A DNA stretch of 64,000 nucleotides from Microcaldota archaeon (GCA_018819225.1 JAHJQN010000008.1:177421-241420), one strand, 5' to 3'. Positions 1-9,330 are shown, numbered from the stretch's first letter. A program made the numbers and translations. Notes: a model not told the origin generated them from the letters alone.

Positions 1-398
1 TTGACGGGCTTGCCGGAAAAAGAACGCATTTCCTTGCGAACCGCTGAACGAAGCGTCGTGCGCACCACGACTTCAAAGTGATCGAGTCGCCGGGAAAACG
101 CATTCAATGACGCTCCCACGACCTCGGACTCCATAAAGTGAGTCGTGGCCAATTTCAAATGCGCAAACTCCTTCCGAAGAGCGCGCAACTGATCATGCAA
201 CGCACCCGTGTTCGTGGCGTGCGCGTCATCCAAATTCGAAATCTGTTTTTCCAGCGTCGAAGACGAAGTGGCTAAGCGATCCAAGGCCTCCGCTAATTCG
301 CGTTGATGAGCCGGTGACGCGCCATGAACGTTTTGGCGCATATGCGCCAGTTCATCTTCCATGGCCCGAAGCGCCCGACGAACCGTCTTTTCTTCCAT
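1..398 (-). CDS. partial coiled-coil protein, C-terminus off the window
   Basis: An open frame reads leftwards from ATG at 398 to the window edge without a stop (132 codons visible). It begins MEEKTVRRALRAMEDEL and is rich in Glu, Arg, Leu and Ala with heptad-like spacing, so a coiled coil is likely; no signal peptide or catalytic motif is visible. A TATA-like element at 445-452 lies about 50 bp upstream. I do not recognise the family. It is divergent from the methylthiotransferase gene. Confidence 0.6.
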   Translation of the reverse strand, partial: MEEKTVRRALRAMEDELAHMRQNVHGASPAHQRELAEALDRLATSSSTLEKQISNLDDAHATNTGALHDQLRALRKEFAHLKLATTHFMESEVVGASLNAFSRRLDHFEVVVRTTLRSAVRKEMRSFSGKPV

Positions 399-444
399 GA
401 ATTAAACCTGAAAGCGGGGGAATGACCAAGTAACGCCCCGAACC

Positions 445-452
445 ATTTAAAG
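445..452 (-). promoter_or_regulatory. TATA box of the partial coiled-coil gene
   Basis: TTTAAAT on the minus strand, about 50 bp before the ATG at 398. Position and AT-rich core fit an archaeal TATA box with a short leader. Confidence 0.4.
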
Positions 453-481
453 GTTTGGTTCCAACCGCCGGAAAATTCAGG

Positions 482-489
482 TATTTATT
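482..489 (+). promoter_or_regulatory. TATA box of the MiaB-like gene
   Basis: TATTTATT lies 24-31 bp upstream of the ATG at 513, the spacing expected for a leaderless archaeal transcript. No Shine-Dalgarno site precedes this start. Confidence 0.45.
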
Positions 490-512
490 CATTCCCTTTA
501 CCAATAACTCCC

Positions 513-1781
513 ATGAACGTCTTCTTCAAAACGTACGGCTGCACATTGAACCAAGCCGACGCGGAGCTGGCCCAACAACTCGTGCAATCCCATGGACATT
601 GCATCGTCGAAAACGAAAAGAATGCCGATCTCGTTATCGCGACCACGTGCGGCGTCAAGGAAACCACGGAAAATAAGATCCTGCATTATTTACAAACACT
701 GGAAACCCGTAAAAAACCGTACATTGTAGCGGGCTGCCTTCCCGCCATGAACATAAAAAAAGTGAAACGCTTCGCGCCTTCCGCCAACGGATTCATCGGA
801 CCCAACCACCTGAAAAAAATTCCGGAAATAATGGAATCATTAAATGGAAAAGCGGTGGAAGCACTGAATGCGCCATTCTCCGAAAAATTTGAAATCAGTC
901 CACGCGGCCTTACCCCCATTACTCGCATCCAAATTTCATCCGGATGCTTGAGCGCCTGCAGTTTTTGCGGTACGAAACTCGCACGCGGCATGTTTCAAAG
1001 CAAGCCGGAAGAACGCATTATTCAAGAGGCCGAACGCGCCGTGTCCGCAGGCGCCAAGGAATTGCAGTTGTGCTCGCAAGACACCGGATGCTACGGATTC
1101 GATCAACAAACGAATCTGGCGCGAGTCGTCAAACAATTAAACGCATTGGAGGGAAGGTTCCGCATACGCATCGGGATGGGTTCGCCTCACCACATGATGC
1201 GCTTTGAGGATGAACTCGTGGAAGCGCTCCGAATGCCTCACACCTACCAATTCTTACATATTCCGTTACAGTCCGGAAATAATGAAATACTTCAAGCCAT
1301 GCGACGGAATTACGCGGTGGAAGACGTGCAAGGGTTTATATCTCGTTCAAGGAAAGCCATTCCGGGGATAACGCTTGCTACGGATATGATTGTCGGGTTT
1401 CCGGGGGAAAGCGAAGTTCAGCACCGCGATTCAATGACGCTTTTGAAAGAACTGCGTTTTGATGTGGTGAATGTGAGCAAGTACTCCGTACGAGAAGGAA
1501 CCAAGGCAGCTGAAATGGAGCAAGTGCCATCCCAAATAAAAAAACGGCGAGCGAAAGGAATGGCCGTCCAGGAACGGAATACGGCTTGGGAAAAAAATCA
1601 GGCGTTTATCGGAAGAACGTATCCCGTGCTGCTCACGGAGAACGGCACCCGGGGATTTCTGGCGGGAAGAAATGATTTCTATAAAACGGTGCTCGTTCCG
1701 AAGGAAGGAAAAGAAATAGGGCAATTCGTGGAAGCGGAAATCGAATCCGCCACTCCCTCGTACTTGAAAGCCAGAAAATGA
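513..1781 (+). CDS. MiaB/CDKAL1-type tRNA methylthiotransferase
   Basis: Radical-SAM enzyme of 422 residues expected to add a methylthio group to t6A37 (or a related base) in tRNA. The N-terminal UPF0004 domain shows the three cluster cysteines C10, C46 and C75 (TYGC, TTCG, AGCL). The radical-SAM motif CLSACSFC gives C145, C149 and C152. The C-terminal ~65 residues look like a TRAM RNA-binding domain. Domain order and length match the family. In archaea the e-MtaB/CDKAL1 branch is usual, so t6A to ms2t6A is the likely reaction, by inference. Confidence 0.9.
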   Translation: MNVFFKTYGCTLNQADAELAQQLVQSHGHCIVENEKNADLVIATTCGVKETTENKILHYLQTLETRKKPYIVAGCLPAMNIKKVKRFAPSANGFIGPNHLKKIPEIMESLNGKAVEALNAPFSEKFEISPRGLTPITRIQISSGCLSACSFCGTKLARGMFQSKPEERIIQEAERAVSAGAKELQLCSQDTGCYGFDQQTNLARVVKQLNALEGRFRIRIGMGSPHHMMRFEDELVEALRMPHTYQFLHIPLQSGNNEILQAMRRNYAVEDVQGFISRSRKAIPGITLATDMIVGFPGESEVQHRDSMTLLKELRFDVVNVSKYSVREGTKAAEMEQVPSQIKKRRAKGMAVQERNTAWEKNQAFIGRTYPVLLTENGTRGFLAGRNDFYKTVLVPKEGKEIGQFVEAEIESATPSYLKARK

Positions 1782-1885
1782 AAAAAGAGGCGTAAAAAGG
1801 CGCTTATAAAGCAAATAACGATTTTAAACCCCCTTAGCGTACATCCGTCCTATCAATTAATGAATTCAACCGAAAAGGTGATTAG

Positions 1886-2470
1886 ATGCAGTTTGTAGAC
1901 CAGTGGGTTGCCGTATTAACCAAACCCAAGGAAACCTATGCGTCCGAAAAAGGAAAATCGAGCCTCGCGGAAGGAGCCAAACATCTGGCCGTTGCGTACG
2001 GCATCATGGGACTCATCTATGGACTGGGCATCGCCTTGTTCTCGGCATCCCTGACCGTGATTCCCGGAGCAGGAGCCATCGCCGGACTGGGAATGGCCAT
2101 GATCGTCGTGGCGCCCATTATGATGGCTGTCTTCGGCATCGTCGCAAGCCTGATCGGTAACGGAATCATCTGGATCATCGCGAAAGTATTGGGAGGAAAC
2201 GGGCCGTTCGAACAACAGTTTTACTTGAGTTCATTGTACTTGGCACCCATCGCCTTGCTAGGACTCATTCCGCTCGTGGGCATGTTGGCTGGGCTCTATG
2301 GATTGTACCTCTTGACGCTCATGCTCAAGGAAGTGCATGCATTCGACACCCTGAAAGCCGTGGCCGTATGGATCATCCCCGGAATCATTGGATTCATCAT
2401 CATGGGAGCAGCGGTCATGACGCTGATTGCCGCGGGTGCAGCGGGCGCAGGCAACGTTCCAGTCCGATAA
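1886..2470 (+). CDS. Yip1-family-like integral membrane protein
   Basis: 194 residues. An N-terminal segment (VDQWVAVLTKPKETYASEKG) of the kind seen at the start of Yip1-domain proteins is followed by about five hydrophobic Gly/Ala/Ile-rich segments from residue 35 to the end. A good Shine-Dalgarno (AGGTGA, about 1877-1882) sits before the ATG, and GATTTTAAAC near 1822 could be the TATA box. No catalytic residue is visible; role unknown. Confidence 0.65.
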   Translation: MQFVDQWVAVLTKPKETYASEKGKSSLAEGAKHLAVAYGIMGLIYGLGIALFSASLTVIPGAGAIAGLGMAMIVVAPIMMAVFGIVASLIGNGIIWIIAKVLGGNGPFEQQFYLSSLYLAPIALLGLIPLVGMLAGLYGLYLLTLMLKEVHAFDTLKAVAVWIIPGIIGFIIMGAAVMTLIAAGAAGAGNVPVR

Positions 2471-2480
2471 AATGGCCGGA

Positions 2481-2513
2481 ATTTTTTCTTTTTTCCTTTT
2501 CTTTTTTTTATTC
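2481..2513 (+). terminator. oligo-T terminator after the Yip1-like gene
   Basis: A run of T tracts interrupted only by single C residues starts about 10 bp after the stop at 2470. Archaeal RNA polymerase terminates on such T runs. It also separates this gene from the convergent purFN gene. Confidence 0.6.
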
Positions 2514-2561
2514 TCAAGCTCCATCTGGCGCTGAGCGCGAGAAATCAGTTAATGAAATCCA

Positions 2562-4583
2562 TTAGCAGCCGTGCTTGCCTTCGCTGAACAGCTTGATCAT
2601 CTCGGGAAGCAGCTTATGCTCCTCTATCAATACGCGCTCCGCGAGCTTCTCAGCCGTATCACGAGGTTTCACGGGCACGCGACGCTGTCCCAAAACGATC
2701 CCCCCATCCACATCGGAGGTCACCAAGTGAACGCTGCAGCCGCTTTCCTGATCCCCGGAGGCGAGGACCTGCTCATGGCAGTGAATGCCCATGCAACCCT
2801 TAAACTTGGGCAATAACGTCGGATGAATATTGATGATTCGTCCAGTAAATGGCTTGAGAAGCGTCTCGCCTACAATGCGCATGTAACCGGCGAGTACCAC
2901 GAGACGCACGTCCCGCTTCTGCAATTCCTTCAGAATCGCTTTCTCGTGCCCGATTCGATCGGAATACGCTTTCGAATCAATGCACACCGCGTCAATACCG
3001 TGTTGTTCCGCCCGTTTCAATGCGTGCGCATCCGGACGGTTCGAGATGACGACGCTGATGTTCACGTGCAACGATTTGTTATCCACCGCATCAATAATGG
3101 ATTGCAGGTTACTGCCGCGACCCGAAACCAGTACCGCTATATTGAACGAGCGCTCCAACTTCTTGCGACCACGGGCATACGCGTTAATCTTTTCCGTGGG
3201 GTAGACATCCGTCAAACAACTTAAACAAATGTCCTCGCGAGGCAACCCGATGGAATTCACTAAACCGTCCAGCGACATGTACTGCACGCTATCCGCACCC
3301 AATTCCGCGCGTATTTGCTCCGTATTCCGAGCCGAAGCAATCAATTCCTTGTACGTCGGAAAGTCAATACCCATGTAACACGGTGCAATAATGGGAGGGC
3401 AGGAAATCAGGAGGTGTATTTCCTTCGCGCCCACCGAGCGCAGCATTTTAACGAGTTTACGCGTCGTGTGGCCTCGCACGATACTGTCATCCACGATGGC
3501 GACGCGCTTCCCTTCAATCAAGGGTTTCACGGGAGACAGCTTCAATCGAATGGAGGACTTGCGTTTGGAATCCGCGGGCATGATAAACGTCCGATGAATA
3601 TAGCGGTTCTTGATCAAACCTTCAGCAAACGGAACGCCGCTCTCCCGGGAAAACCCCAAGGCAGCGGAACGCCCGGAATCCGGAACCGGAATCACGACAT
3701 CCACTTCATTATGAAACGGTCGGGCCAACTCGATACCCAAGTTTTCGCGCACTTGATAGACATGACGGCCATTAATAATGGAATCCGGACGCGCGAAATA
3801 AACGTATTCGAACATGCAGTGCGCGCGCGGCCGAGCTTTCATGACTTTAGATTCCACGGACGTGCCTTGAATGACCACGATTTCGCCGGGAAGGATCTCG
3901 CGATCGTATTGCGCGTCCAACGCATCCAGAGCGACGGTTTCCGATGCCACGTAAACGAGTTCGTTAACCAACGTGCGCTTGCGGCCTAAACACAAGGGCT
4001 TGTAACCCTGCGGATCGCGCGCCGCAATCAAGACGCCGTTGGACAACAATAAAATCAGGGAGTATGCGCCCTCCAATTGCGTCATCACGGATTGCATGGC
4101 CGTAATATAATCGGCCGACGACGGGACACGCGTATGAAGTCGTTTGAGATGATCCGCAAACAGTTGCAAAATGAGTTCGGTGTCCGCCGTGCACGAAAAC
4201 TTGAGGGAGCCCCCCAAGCGTTGTTTCAGTTCTTCATAATTGACGATGTTGCCATTAAAGGAAATGGCGATCTGCAAGCCATTCGCATGGCGCATCAACG
4301 GCTGCGCGTTATCTACGGTAGAGGTGCCGGTCGTAGAATACCGGACGTGACCCGCCCCCACTGAACCGGTGAGCCAATCCAAGTCCTCGTAATCGAATAC
4401 CTCGGACACCAGACCCATCGCTTTAATGGTACGCAACTTCTTGTTCCGAACCACCGTAATCCCCGCAGACTCTTGCCCGCGGTGTTGCAACGCCGTTAAG
4501 CCATGGAAAAGACTCAGCGGCACTTCAACGGAAGGCGTCTTTCCGGATACGCCGATGACGCCGCATTTTTCTTTCACGGCCAT
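2562..4583 (-). CDS. PurF-PurN fusion: amidophosphoribosyltransferase plus GAR transformylase
   Basis: 673 residues, two purine enzymes in one chain. Residues 1-478 are PurF (step 1, PRPP + Gln to phosphoribosylamine): Cys7 after a short propeptide is the Ntn glutaminase nucleophile (KCGVIGV), the PRPP loop is VAIVDDSIVRGHTT, and the cysteines of a 4Fe-4S type PurF are present (ending ICLSCLTD). Residues 479-673 are PurN (step 3, formyl transfer to GAR): VLVSGRGSNLQ, INIHPTLLPKFKG with the Asn/His pair, and VTSDVDGG with the catalytic Asp. No stop or frameshift separates them. Steps 1 and 3 are joined while the step-2 enzyme PurD is not in the window. Confidence 0.93.
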   Translation of the reverse strand: MAVKEKCGVIGVSGKTPSVEVPLSLFHGLTALQHRGQESAGITVVRNKKLRTIKAMGLVSEVFDYEDLDWLTGSVGAGHVRYSTTGTSTVDNAQPLMRHANGLQIAISFNGNIVNYEELKQRLGGSLKFSCTADTELILQLFADHLKRLHTRVPSSADYITAMQSVMTQLEGAYSLILLLSNGVLIAARDPQGYKPLCLGRKRTLVNELVYVASETVALDALDAQYDREILPGEIVVIQGTSVESKVMKARPRAHCMFEYVYFARPDSIINGRHVYQVRENLGIELARPFHNEVDVVIPVPDSGRSAALGFSRESGVPFAEGLIKNRYIHRTFIMPADSKRKSSIRLKLSPVKPLIEGKRVAIVDDSIVRGHTTRKLVKMLRSVGAKEIHLLISCPPIIAPCYMGIDFPTYKELIASARNTEQIRAELGADSVQYMSLDGLVNSIGLPREDICLSCLTDVYPTEKINAYARGRKKLERSFNIAVLVSGRGSNLQSIIDAVDNKSLHVNISVVISNRPDAHALKRAEQHGIDAVCIDSKAYSDRIGHEKAILKELQKRDVRLVVLAGYMRIVGETLLKPFTGRIINIHPTLLPKFKGCMGIHCHEQVLASGDQESGCSVHLVTSDVDGGIVLGQRRVPVKPRDTAEKLAERVLIEEHKLLPEMIKLFSEGKHGC

Positions 4584-4668
4584 TCTGAAGGCCTCGTATA
4601 CCCAATCGGTGCGTTCAATTGAATCATGCCCGCGTACCTATTAAAACGCATCAGACCGTCTTTCCACG

Positions 4669-6882
4669 CTATTTCATGCAACCGGGAATCCGGCGCTCGA
4701 ACTCATCCCGCATCGCAGTCACCGCGCAATCCACGACGCGCTTGCGTGAAGATTCCGAATCAAATAGGACAAAACGTTTTTCAAGAACCGGCTTTCCGAT
4801 AATCTCCGCCTTGACGTTCCGGCTCTTCGCCAAGTTCAAGAGCTTCTGAGGCTCGCGCGACGCGACTAAAAACCGGCCAGGGGTCTCCGCAAACATGATT
4901 TCATCCGCCTGCAGTTTTCCCTTGGAAGGCAACCGATCCAGTTGCACCTCCGCGCCCATATTGCTGCGAATGCACATTTCCGCCAACGCCAAACCAAAAC
5001 CGCCAGACGACACGTCGTGACAGGAGGAAATCAAGCGCAGCTTGTTCGCTTCCAAAATAATTGAAAGGGTTCGTTTTTCCCGGTCGAGATCAACGGAAGG
5101 CGCCTTGCCGCCCTCCCATTTCAGGATCGAGTGCGCGTATTCACTTCCCCCGAGCTCGGGAGCCGTTTCTCCAATAATGACGATCGAATCCTCCGTGTTC
5201 CGGAAACGCATCTCCGTAATGCGCGCCATGTCCTCCACCACGCCTACCAAAAGAATGACGGGAGCCGGCTTGATGGCTTCCTTGGTACGGTCGTCCTCAT
5301 TGTAAAAAGAAACATTGCCACCGACGCACGGAATCTGCAACATCTTGCAGGCATCCGCAATACCCCGAACGGATTCAGAAAACTGCCAGAAAACAGCGGG
5401 ATCGTTCGGATTACCGAAATTCAAATTGTCGACCATGCCAACGGGCACCGCGCCCACGGCCGCCAGATTGCGCGCGCACTCCAGCACGCTTTCCGCGCCC
5501 CCCGAATACGGGTCCAAATAAGATAAACGGTACACGCAATCCGTTTTCAATGCCAGACCCTTCTTTTCCGTCAAACGCAGCACCGCCGCATCCGTGTCCC
5601 CTGCTTTTAACACGGTACGGGCCTGCACCTCATGATCGTATTGTTGATACACCCAACGCTTACTCGCCAAATTATCCGAACGCAGCATATTCATGAACAC
5701 GTGATTCAAGTTTTCGGGAACCGGCGGGCGTTTTTGTTTGGCAAGCGTTTTCACGTACTCCGGAACTTTTACTGGCATCGAAATCGTGGGAACATCCGTT
5801 AACAAATCCACCGGAATCTCGGCCACGACGCGGCCCTCGAACTCAATCACAAACTGAGGTTCATCCGTAAACGAGCCAATCACCGCATGAGTCAGGCCGT
5901 ACTTATCAAAAACGTTCGTGAGATGCTTCAAATCCTTCGGAGCACACGAATAGAGCATGCGTTCCTGCGATTCGGACAACATGATTTCCATGGCCGTCAT
6001 ATCCTTCTCGCGAAGCGGTACCGCCGACGCATTGATCTTCGCTCCCTTGCCGCCCTTGAACGCCATTTCCGACGCGCAACACGTCAGCCCTCCGCCTCCA
6101 AAATCCTTCAACGCCTTCACTTTACCGGAGGGAAGCAATTCAAGCGTCGCATCCACGATCAACTTCTTCGTGAACGGGTCCGGAATCTGAACGGCCGGAC
6201 GCTCGCCCTCACTCTTCTCACTCAAATTCTTGGAAGCGAACGTCACGCCGTGAATGCCGTCGCGGCCCGTGAGACTTCCTACTAACACGAGCAAGTCTCC
6301 CGCATCCCTTGCTTTTCCGAGAATCAATTGATCCTTGGCCACGAGACCCACGCAAGCCGCGTTCACGATGCAATTCGTTTCAAAACCGCGATCGAAATTC
6401 GTATCGCCCGCCACCGTAGGAATCCCCACGCAATTCCCGTAATCCGCAATGCCTTTCACCACGTAATTCATGAGCCACTGCGAATGCTCGCTATCCAAGC
6501 GACCGAAACACAACGAATCTAAAACGGCGATCGGCGTCGCACCCACCGCAAGAACATCCCGAATAATGCCTCCCACGCCGGTGGCCGCACCGCTATACGG
6601 TTCAATGGCGGACGGATGATTATGCGACTCGATCTTGAACGCAATGCATTGATTGTCTCCCACATCCACCACGCCGGCATCAAAACCGGGTCCCAATACC
6701 ACGCGCTTTCCCTCGGTAGGCAATTGCTTCAACACGGGTCGAGACGTTTTATAACTGCAGTGTTCGCTCCACATGATGTCAATCATGCCGGCTTCCACGG
6801 GAGAGGGATCGCGGGACAAGCGCTTCTTGACGAGCGCCAGTTCTTTTTTCGTCAAATCGACTTCGATGCCCGAAACCATCAT
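4669..6882 (-). CDS. purL: FGAM synthase subunit II (PurL)
   Basis: 737 residues, the small-type PurL that works with PurQ and PurS to turn FGAR, Gln and ATP into FGAM. N-terminal WSEHCSYK motif, two ATP-binding AIRS-like halves (SHNHPSAIEPYSGAATGVGG and PYSGGAESV regions), and GGGGLTCC. The gene overlaps purQ by four bases (ATGA), so the two are translationally coupled in a purS-purQ-purL operon. The start is ATG at 6882, with a second ATG at 6879 equally possible. Confidence 0.95.
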   Translation of the reverse strand: MMVSGIEVDLTKKELALVKKRLSRDPSPVEAGMIDIMWSEHCSYKTSRPVLKQLPTEGKRVVLGPGFDAGVVDVGDNQCIAFKIESHNHPSAIEPYSGAATGVGGIIRDVLAVGATPIAVLDSLCFGRLDSEHSQWLMNYVVKGIADYGNCVGIPTVAGDTNFDRGFETNCIVNAACVGLVAKDQLILGKARDAGDLLVLVGSLTGRDGIHGVTFASKNLSEKSEGERPAVQIPDPFTKKLIVDATLELLPSGKVKALKDFGGGGLTCCASEMAFKGGKGAKINASAVPLREKDMTAMEIMLSESQERMLYSCAPKDLKHLTNVFDKYGLTHAVIGSFTDEPQFVIEFEGRVVAEIPVDLLTDVPTISMPVKVPEYVKTLAKQKRPPVPENLNHVFMNMLRSDNLASKRWVYQQYDHEVQARTVLKAGDTDAAVLRLTEKKGLALKTDCVYRLSYLDPYSGGAESVLECARNLAAVGAVPVGMVDNLNFGNPNDPAVFWQFSESVRGIADACKMLQIPCVGGNVSFYNEDDRTKEAIKPAPVILLVGVVEDMARITEMRFRNTEDSIVIIGETAPELGGSEYAHSILKWEGGKAPSVDLDREKRTLSIILEANKLRLISSCHDVSSGGFGLALAEMCIRSNMGAEVQLDRLPSKGKLQADEIMFAETPGRFLVASREPQKLLNLAKSRNVKAEIIGKPVLEKRFVLFDSESSRKRVVDCAVTAMRDEFERRIPGCMK

Positions 6883-7580
6883 CGCACGAGCACCTCTTTC
6901 ATGCTTTCAAATACTAGCCGCGCCTTCTCGTTATTGAATGGATTCAAGATACGCTCGGACGCCCGCTCCGGATGCGGCATCAAGCCCACCACGTTGCCTT
7001 CCGGACTACAAACCCCTGCAATGTTATCAAACGAGCCGTTCGGATTCGACTCCGGCGTTTCATTGCCCTTGAAATCCGAATACTTGAATACGATCTGTTC
7101 GTTATCCTCCAACTCCTTCAACTGCTCCGGCGGAATAAAGTAATTGCCTTCCCCATGCGCAATCGGCACTTGAAACACGTCGCCGCGAACGAACTTGCGC
7201 GTAAACGATGTGCGAATCGTCGTCACCTTCAATTGCACCCACTTGCACACGAATTTCAGCGACTGGTTTCTCAGAAGCGCGCCAGGAAGCAACCCCGCCT
7301 CCGTCAGCGTCTGAAAACCGTTGCAGATGCCCAGAACCGGACGGCCATCCTTCGCCATGCGCTTCACTTCCTTCAACGCAGGAGAAAACGCGGAAATAAC
7401 GCCTCCCCGAAGATGATCCCCGTACGAAAAACCGCCCGGAAGAACCGCGGCATCAAAACGAGATTCCTTGAAATCACGGTGCCAAACCAGCTCGGCGTTC
7501 ATGTGAATGACGTCCCGCAGAACGTGCAACGCATCCAAATCACAGTTGGCTGCCGGAAAACGAAGGACCGCTATCTTCAT
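6879..7580 (-). CDS. purQ: FGAM synthase glutaminase subunit I (PurQ)
   Basis: Class I glutamine amidotransferase of 233 residues that feeds ammonia to PurL. The start MKIAVLRFPAANCDLD (ATG at 7580) is the family N-terminus; an in-frame upstream ATG adds 12 unrelated residues. The nucleophile Cys is in VLGICNGFQ, and the His/Glu of the triad are in MPHPERASE. GFSYGDHLRGG is also typical. Four-base overlap with purL downstream. Confidence 0.95.
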   Translation of the reverse strand: MKIAVLRFPAANCDLDALHVLRDVIHMNAELVWHRDFKESRFDAAVLPGGFSYGDHLRGGVISAFSPALKEVKRMAKDGRPVLGICNGFQTLTEAGLLPGALLRNQSLKFVCKWVQLKVTTIRTSFTRKFVRGDVFQVPIAHGEGNYFIPPEQLKELEDNEQIVFKYSDFKGNETPESNPNGSFDNIAGVCSPEGNVVGLMPHPERASERILNPFNNEKARLVFESMKEVLVR

Positions 7581-7608
7581 GTTAAAACCATTAAAATCGG
7601 AGGAGACA

Positions 7609-7869
7609 TCACGCAATCGAAACAGAATAATCTTGGGAAACCGGATTCGCGAGACGCAACTCGCGACACATCTTGTCCACCATGGATTTGGCTTTGTCCT
7701 TGTTAGCGGCCTTCAGATGAATCCGCAATAGCTTGGCGGTACGCACCCGATCCACGTGCTCAAACCCGTTCCGCTTCATCAAATCATTGGCGATGGTTGC
7801 CCCCTCGGGATCGCTAAGCGATGGCTTGTATTCGATGGTAACCTCGGCCACAAACTCTTTTTCCGTCAT
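7609..7869 (-). CDS. purS: FGAM synthase subunit PurS
   Basis: 86 residues from ATG at 7869 (MTEKEFVAEVTIEYKP). PurS is the small subunit that bridges PurL and PurQ. DPEGATIANDL and the C-terminal MCRELRLANPVSQDY match the family. It is the first gene of the purSQL operon and lies 28 bp before purQ. GAGGGG on the transcript precedes the start; a TATATAT element at 7950-7957 is a possible promoter. Confidence 0.9.
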   Translation of the reverse strand: MTEKEFVAEVTIEYKPSLSDPEGATIANDLMKRNGFEHVDRVRTAKLLRIHLKAANKDKAKSMVDKMCRELRLANPVSQDYSVSIA

Positions 7870-7990
7870 GAGACAAACCCCCCTCGAAATCGATGAGACC
7901 AACAGTTTACACTGGTTTTCTTAATAATGTTTGCGGCCGTACGAAAAGCATATATATCCGGAATGCATTACGCATCGGCTGATTCTTCCG

Positions 7991-8872
7991 TCAGGCTTCA
8001 AACAATAGCGATAAGTCGATGGGCTTCGCGCGCAAGGTCAATGCACTGGAGGAAACGAAATCCGCTCCGGCTTTCAAGTACGACGACGCGTTTTTTTCCG
8101 TAATGCCTCCGCTCGCCTCCAAAATCAACGAGGGATATTTCCGGCGCAGAACGCGAGCGATCCTCCGCACGTGGTAAGGAGAGAGATTGTCTAACAAGAG
8201 CGCATCCGGCCGTTCCTCCGCAGCCGCCAATGCCTCGCGCATCGAACGAACCTCCACTTCAACTACAGGAGAGCGCTTGCCGCGATGCCCTCGAACTTTT
8301 TGAACCGCTATACGCAGCGCATTCAAGTAAGAAACGCGTTGTTCCCTCGCAAGCGCCGCCACATGATTCTCCTTGATCAGATACCCGTCAGCGAGGGACA
8401 AGCGATGCGTCAGGCCTCCGCCTACTTTCACCGCACGCTTCTCGGAATCGGAAAGCAAGGGATGCGTTTTGCGCAAGCTCGCGATCCGCGGTCCAAAACG
8501 ATCCGCCAACGCTCGAGTCGCAGTCGCAATCCCGCTCAACACCATCAAATAATTCAATGCGGTACGCTCCCCGGCCAGAATGCGGCGAACGTCGCCGCGC
8601 ACTTCCAATAACACGCGGCCTTTGCGAAAGCGTTGGCCTTCCCGAACCCGGGCTCGCACCTTCAAACCACGAAATACGGACTGCGCTTCCGGTAACCCGC
8701 AAAAGACTCCGCTTTCCTTCGCGATCACGCGGCCGGTAACCGATGACTTCAGATTCATGGCGACCGTGGTCACGTCCGCTGAAGCATCTTCACGCAATGC
8801 GAGCAACGCCTTCCTTTGAGCCCTTGCAGTAAACGTTTCCGGACGTTTGGAAAACCCATTAAGAGAACGCAT
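7991..8872 (-). CDS. nadC: nicotinate-nucleotide pyrophosphorylase (quinolinate phosphoribosyltransferase)
   Basis: 293 residues; converts quinolinate and PRPP to nicotinate mononucleotide in NAD synthesis. Conserved blocks: AGERTALNYLMVLSGIAT, LRKTHP, KVGGGLTHRLSLADGYLIKENH and DALLLDNLSP. Length is normal for NadC. The start at 8872 sits 28 bp from a symmetrical TATA element shared with the divergent PDCD5 gene. No nadA or nadB is in the window. Confidence 0.93.
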   Translation of the reverse strand: MRSLNGFSKRPETFTARAQRKALLALREDASADVTTVAMNLKSSVTGRVIAKESGVFCGLPEAQSVFRGLKVRARVREGQRFRKGRVLLEVRGDVRRILAGERTALNYLMVLSGIATATRALADRFGPRIASLRKTHPLLSDSEKRAVKVGGGLTHRLSLADGYLIKENHVAALAREQRVSYLNALRIAVQKVRGHRGKRSPVVEVEVRSMREALAAAEERPDALLLDNLSPYHVRRIARVLRRKYPSLILEASGGITEKNASSYLKAGADFVSSSALTLRAKPIDLSLLFEA

Positions 8873-8896
8873 GAAAGGGGTTGAGGAGACCTTCCT

Positions 8897-8904
8897 CTTA
8901 AAAG
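8897..8904. promoter_or_regulatory. shared symmetrical TATA element between nadC and PDCD5
   Basis: CTTAAAAG, nearly the same on both strands, is centred about 28 bp from the nadC ATG (8872) and 29 bp from the PDCD5 ATG (8929). Both spacings are those of leaderless archaeal genes, so one TATA box could serve both directions. Confidence 0.5.
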
Positions 8905-8928
8905 CCTTTTCCGGTAAAAGAAAAGGGT

Positions 8929-9228
8929 ATGGACGAAAACGAACAGGAAGAATACGGAAAGCGGGCGGAAGAAGCGCAGCACCGGGCCCAACAGGACGCG
9001 GCGCTGAAGAACCTGCTTAGGAAAATGCTGGAGCCGGAAGCCTACGAGCGCATTCAGAACATCAAGCTATCCAACCCCGAGCTGTACGCGCAACTCATCA
9101 AAATGATCGCGTACTTGCAGCAAAGCGGGCAGTTGAAAAGCAAAGTATCGGAAGTCCAGTTGAAACAAATCGTGTCCCGGATTCTGAGCCAGAGAAAGGA
9201 AACGAGCATCCGGTTCGCGAGAAAGTAA
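8929..9228 (+). CDS. PDCD5/TFAR19 family DNA-binding protein
   Basis: 99 residues, highly charged and helical. The C-terminal part (LLRKMLEPEAYERIQNIKLSNPELY and LKQIVSRILSQRKE) is the conserved PDCD5 core known in archaea and eukaryotes; archaeal members bind DNA in vitro. Likely leaderless from the shared TATA box 29 bp upstream. Cellular role in archaea is unclear. Confidence 0.9.
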   Translation: MDENEQEEYGKRAEEAQHRAQQDAALKNLLRKMLEPEAYERIQNIKLSNPELYAQLIKMIAYLQQSGQLKSKVSEVQLKQIVSRILSQRKETSIRFARK

Positions 9229-9264
9229 AACGGATCCTGCGGGCATCGATTCAGGCGAGTCATT

Positions 9265-9330
9265 AGGGGGCGCGAGAAAAACAAGAAAAAAAGAATGGAA
9301 AAAGAAAAAAGAAAGAAAAAAGCCGGAAAC
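9265..9330 (-). terminator. T-rich terminator after the pilin-like gene
   Basis: Purine tracts on the plus strand read as repeated T runs on the minus strand directly after the stop of the pilin-like gene at 9331. Typical of archaeal oligo-T termination. Confidence 0.5.

Noticed and set aside
3315..3989. 224-codon open frame opposite purF
   Set aside because: It is the mirror of the conserved PurF coding region and has no motif or ribosome site.
6972..7706. 244-codon open frame opposite purQ
   Set aside because: purQ carries the full glutaminase triad and family motifs; the opposite frame is Arg/His-rich without any recognisable motif.
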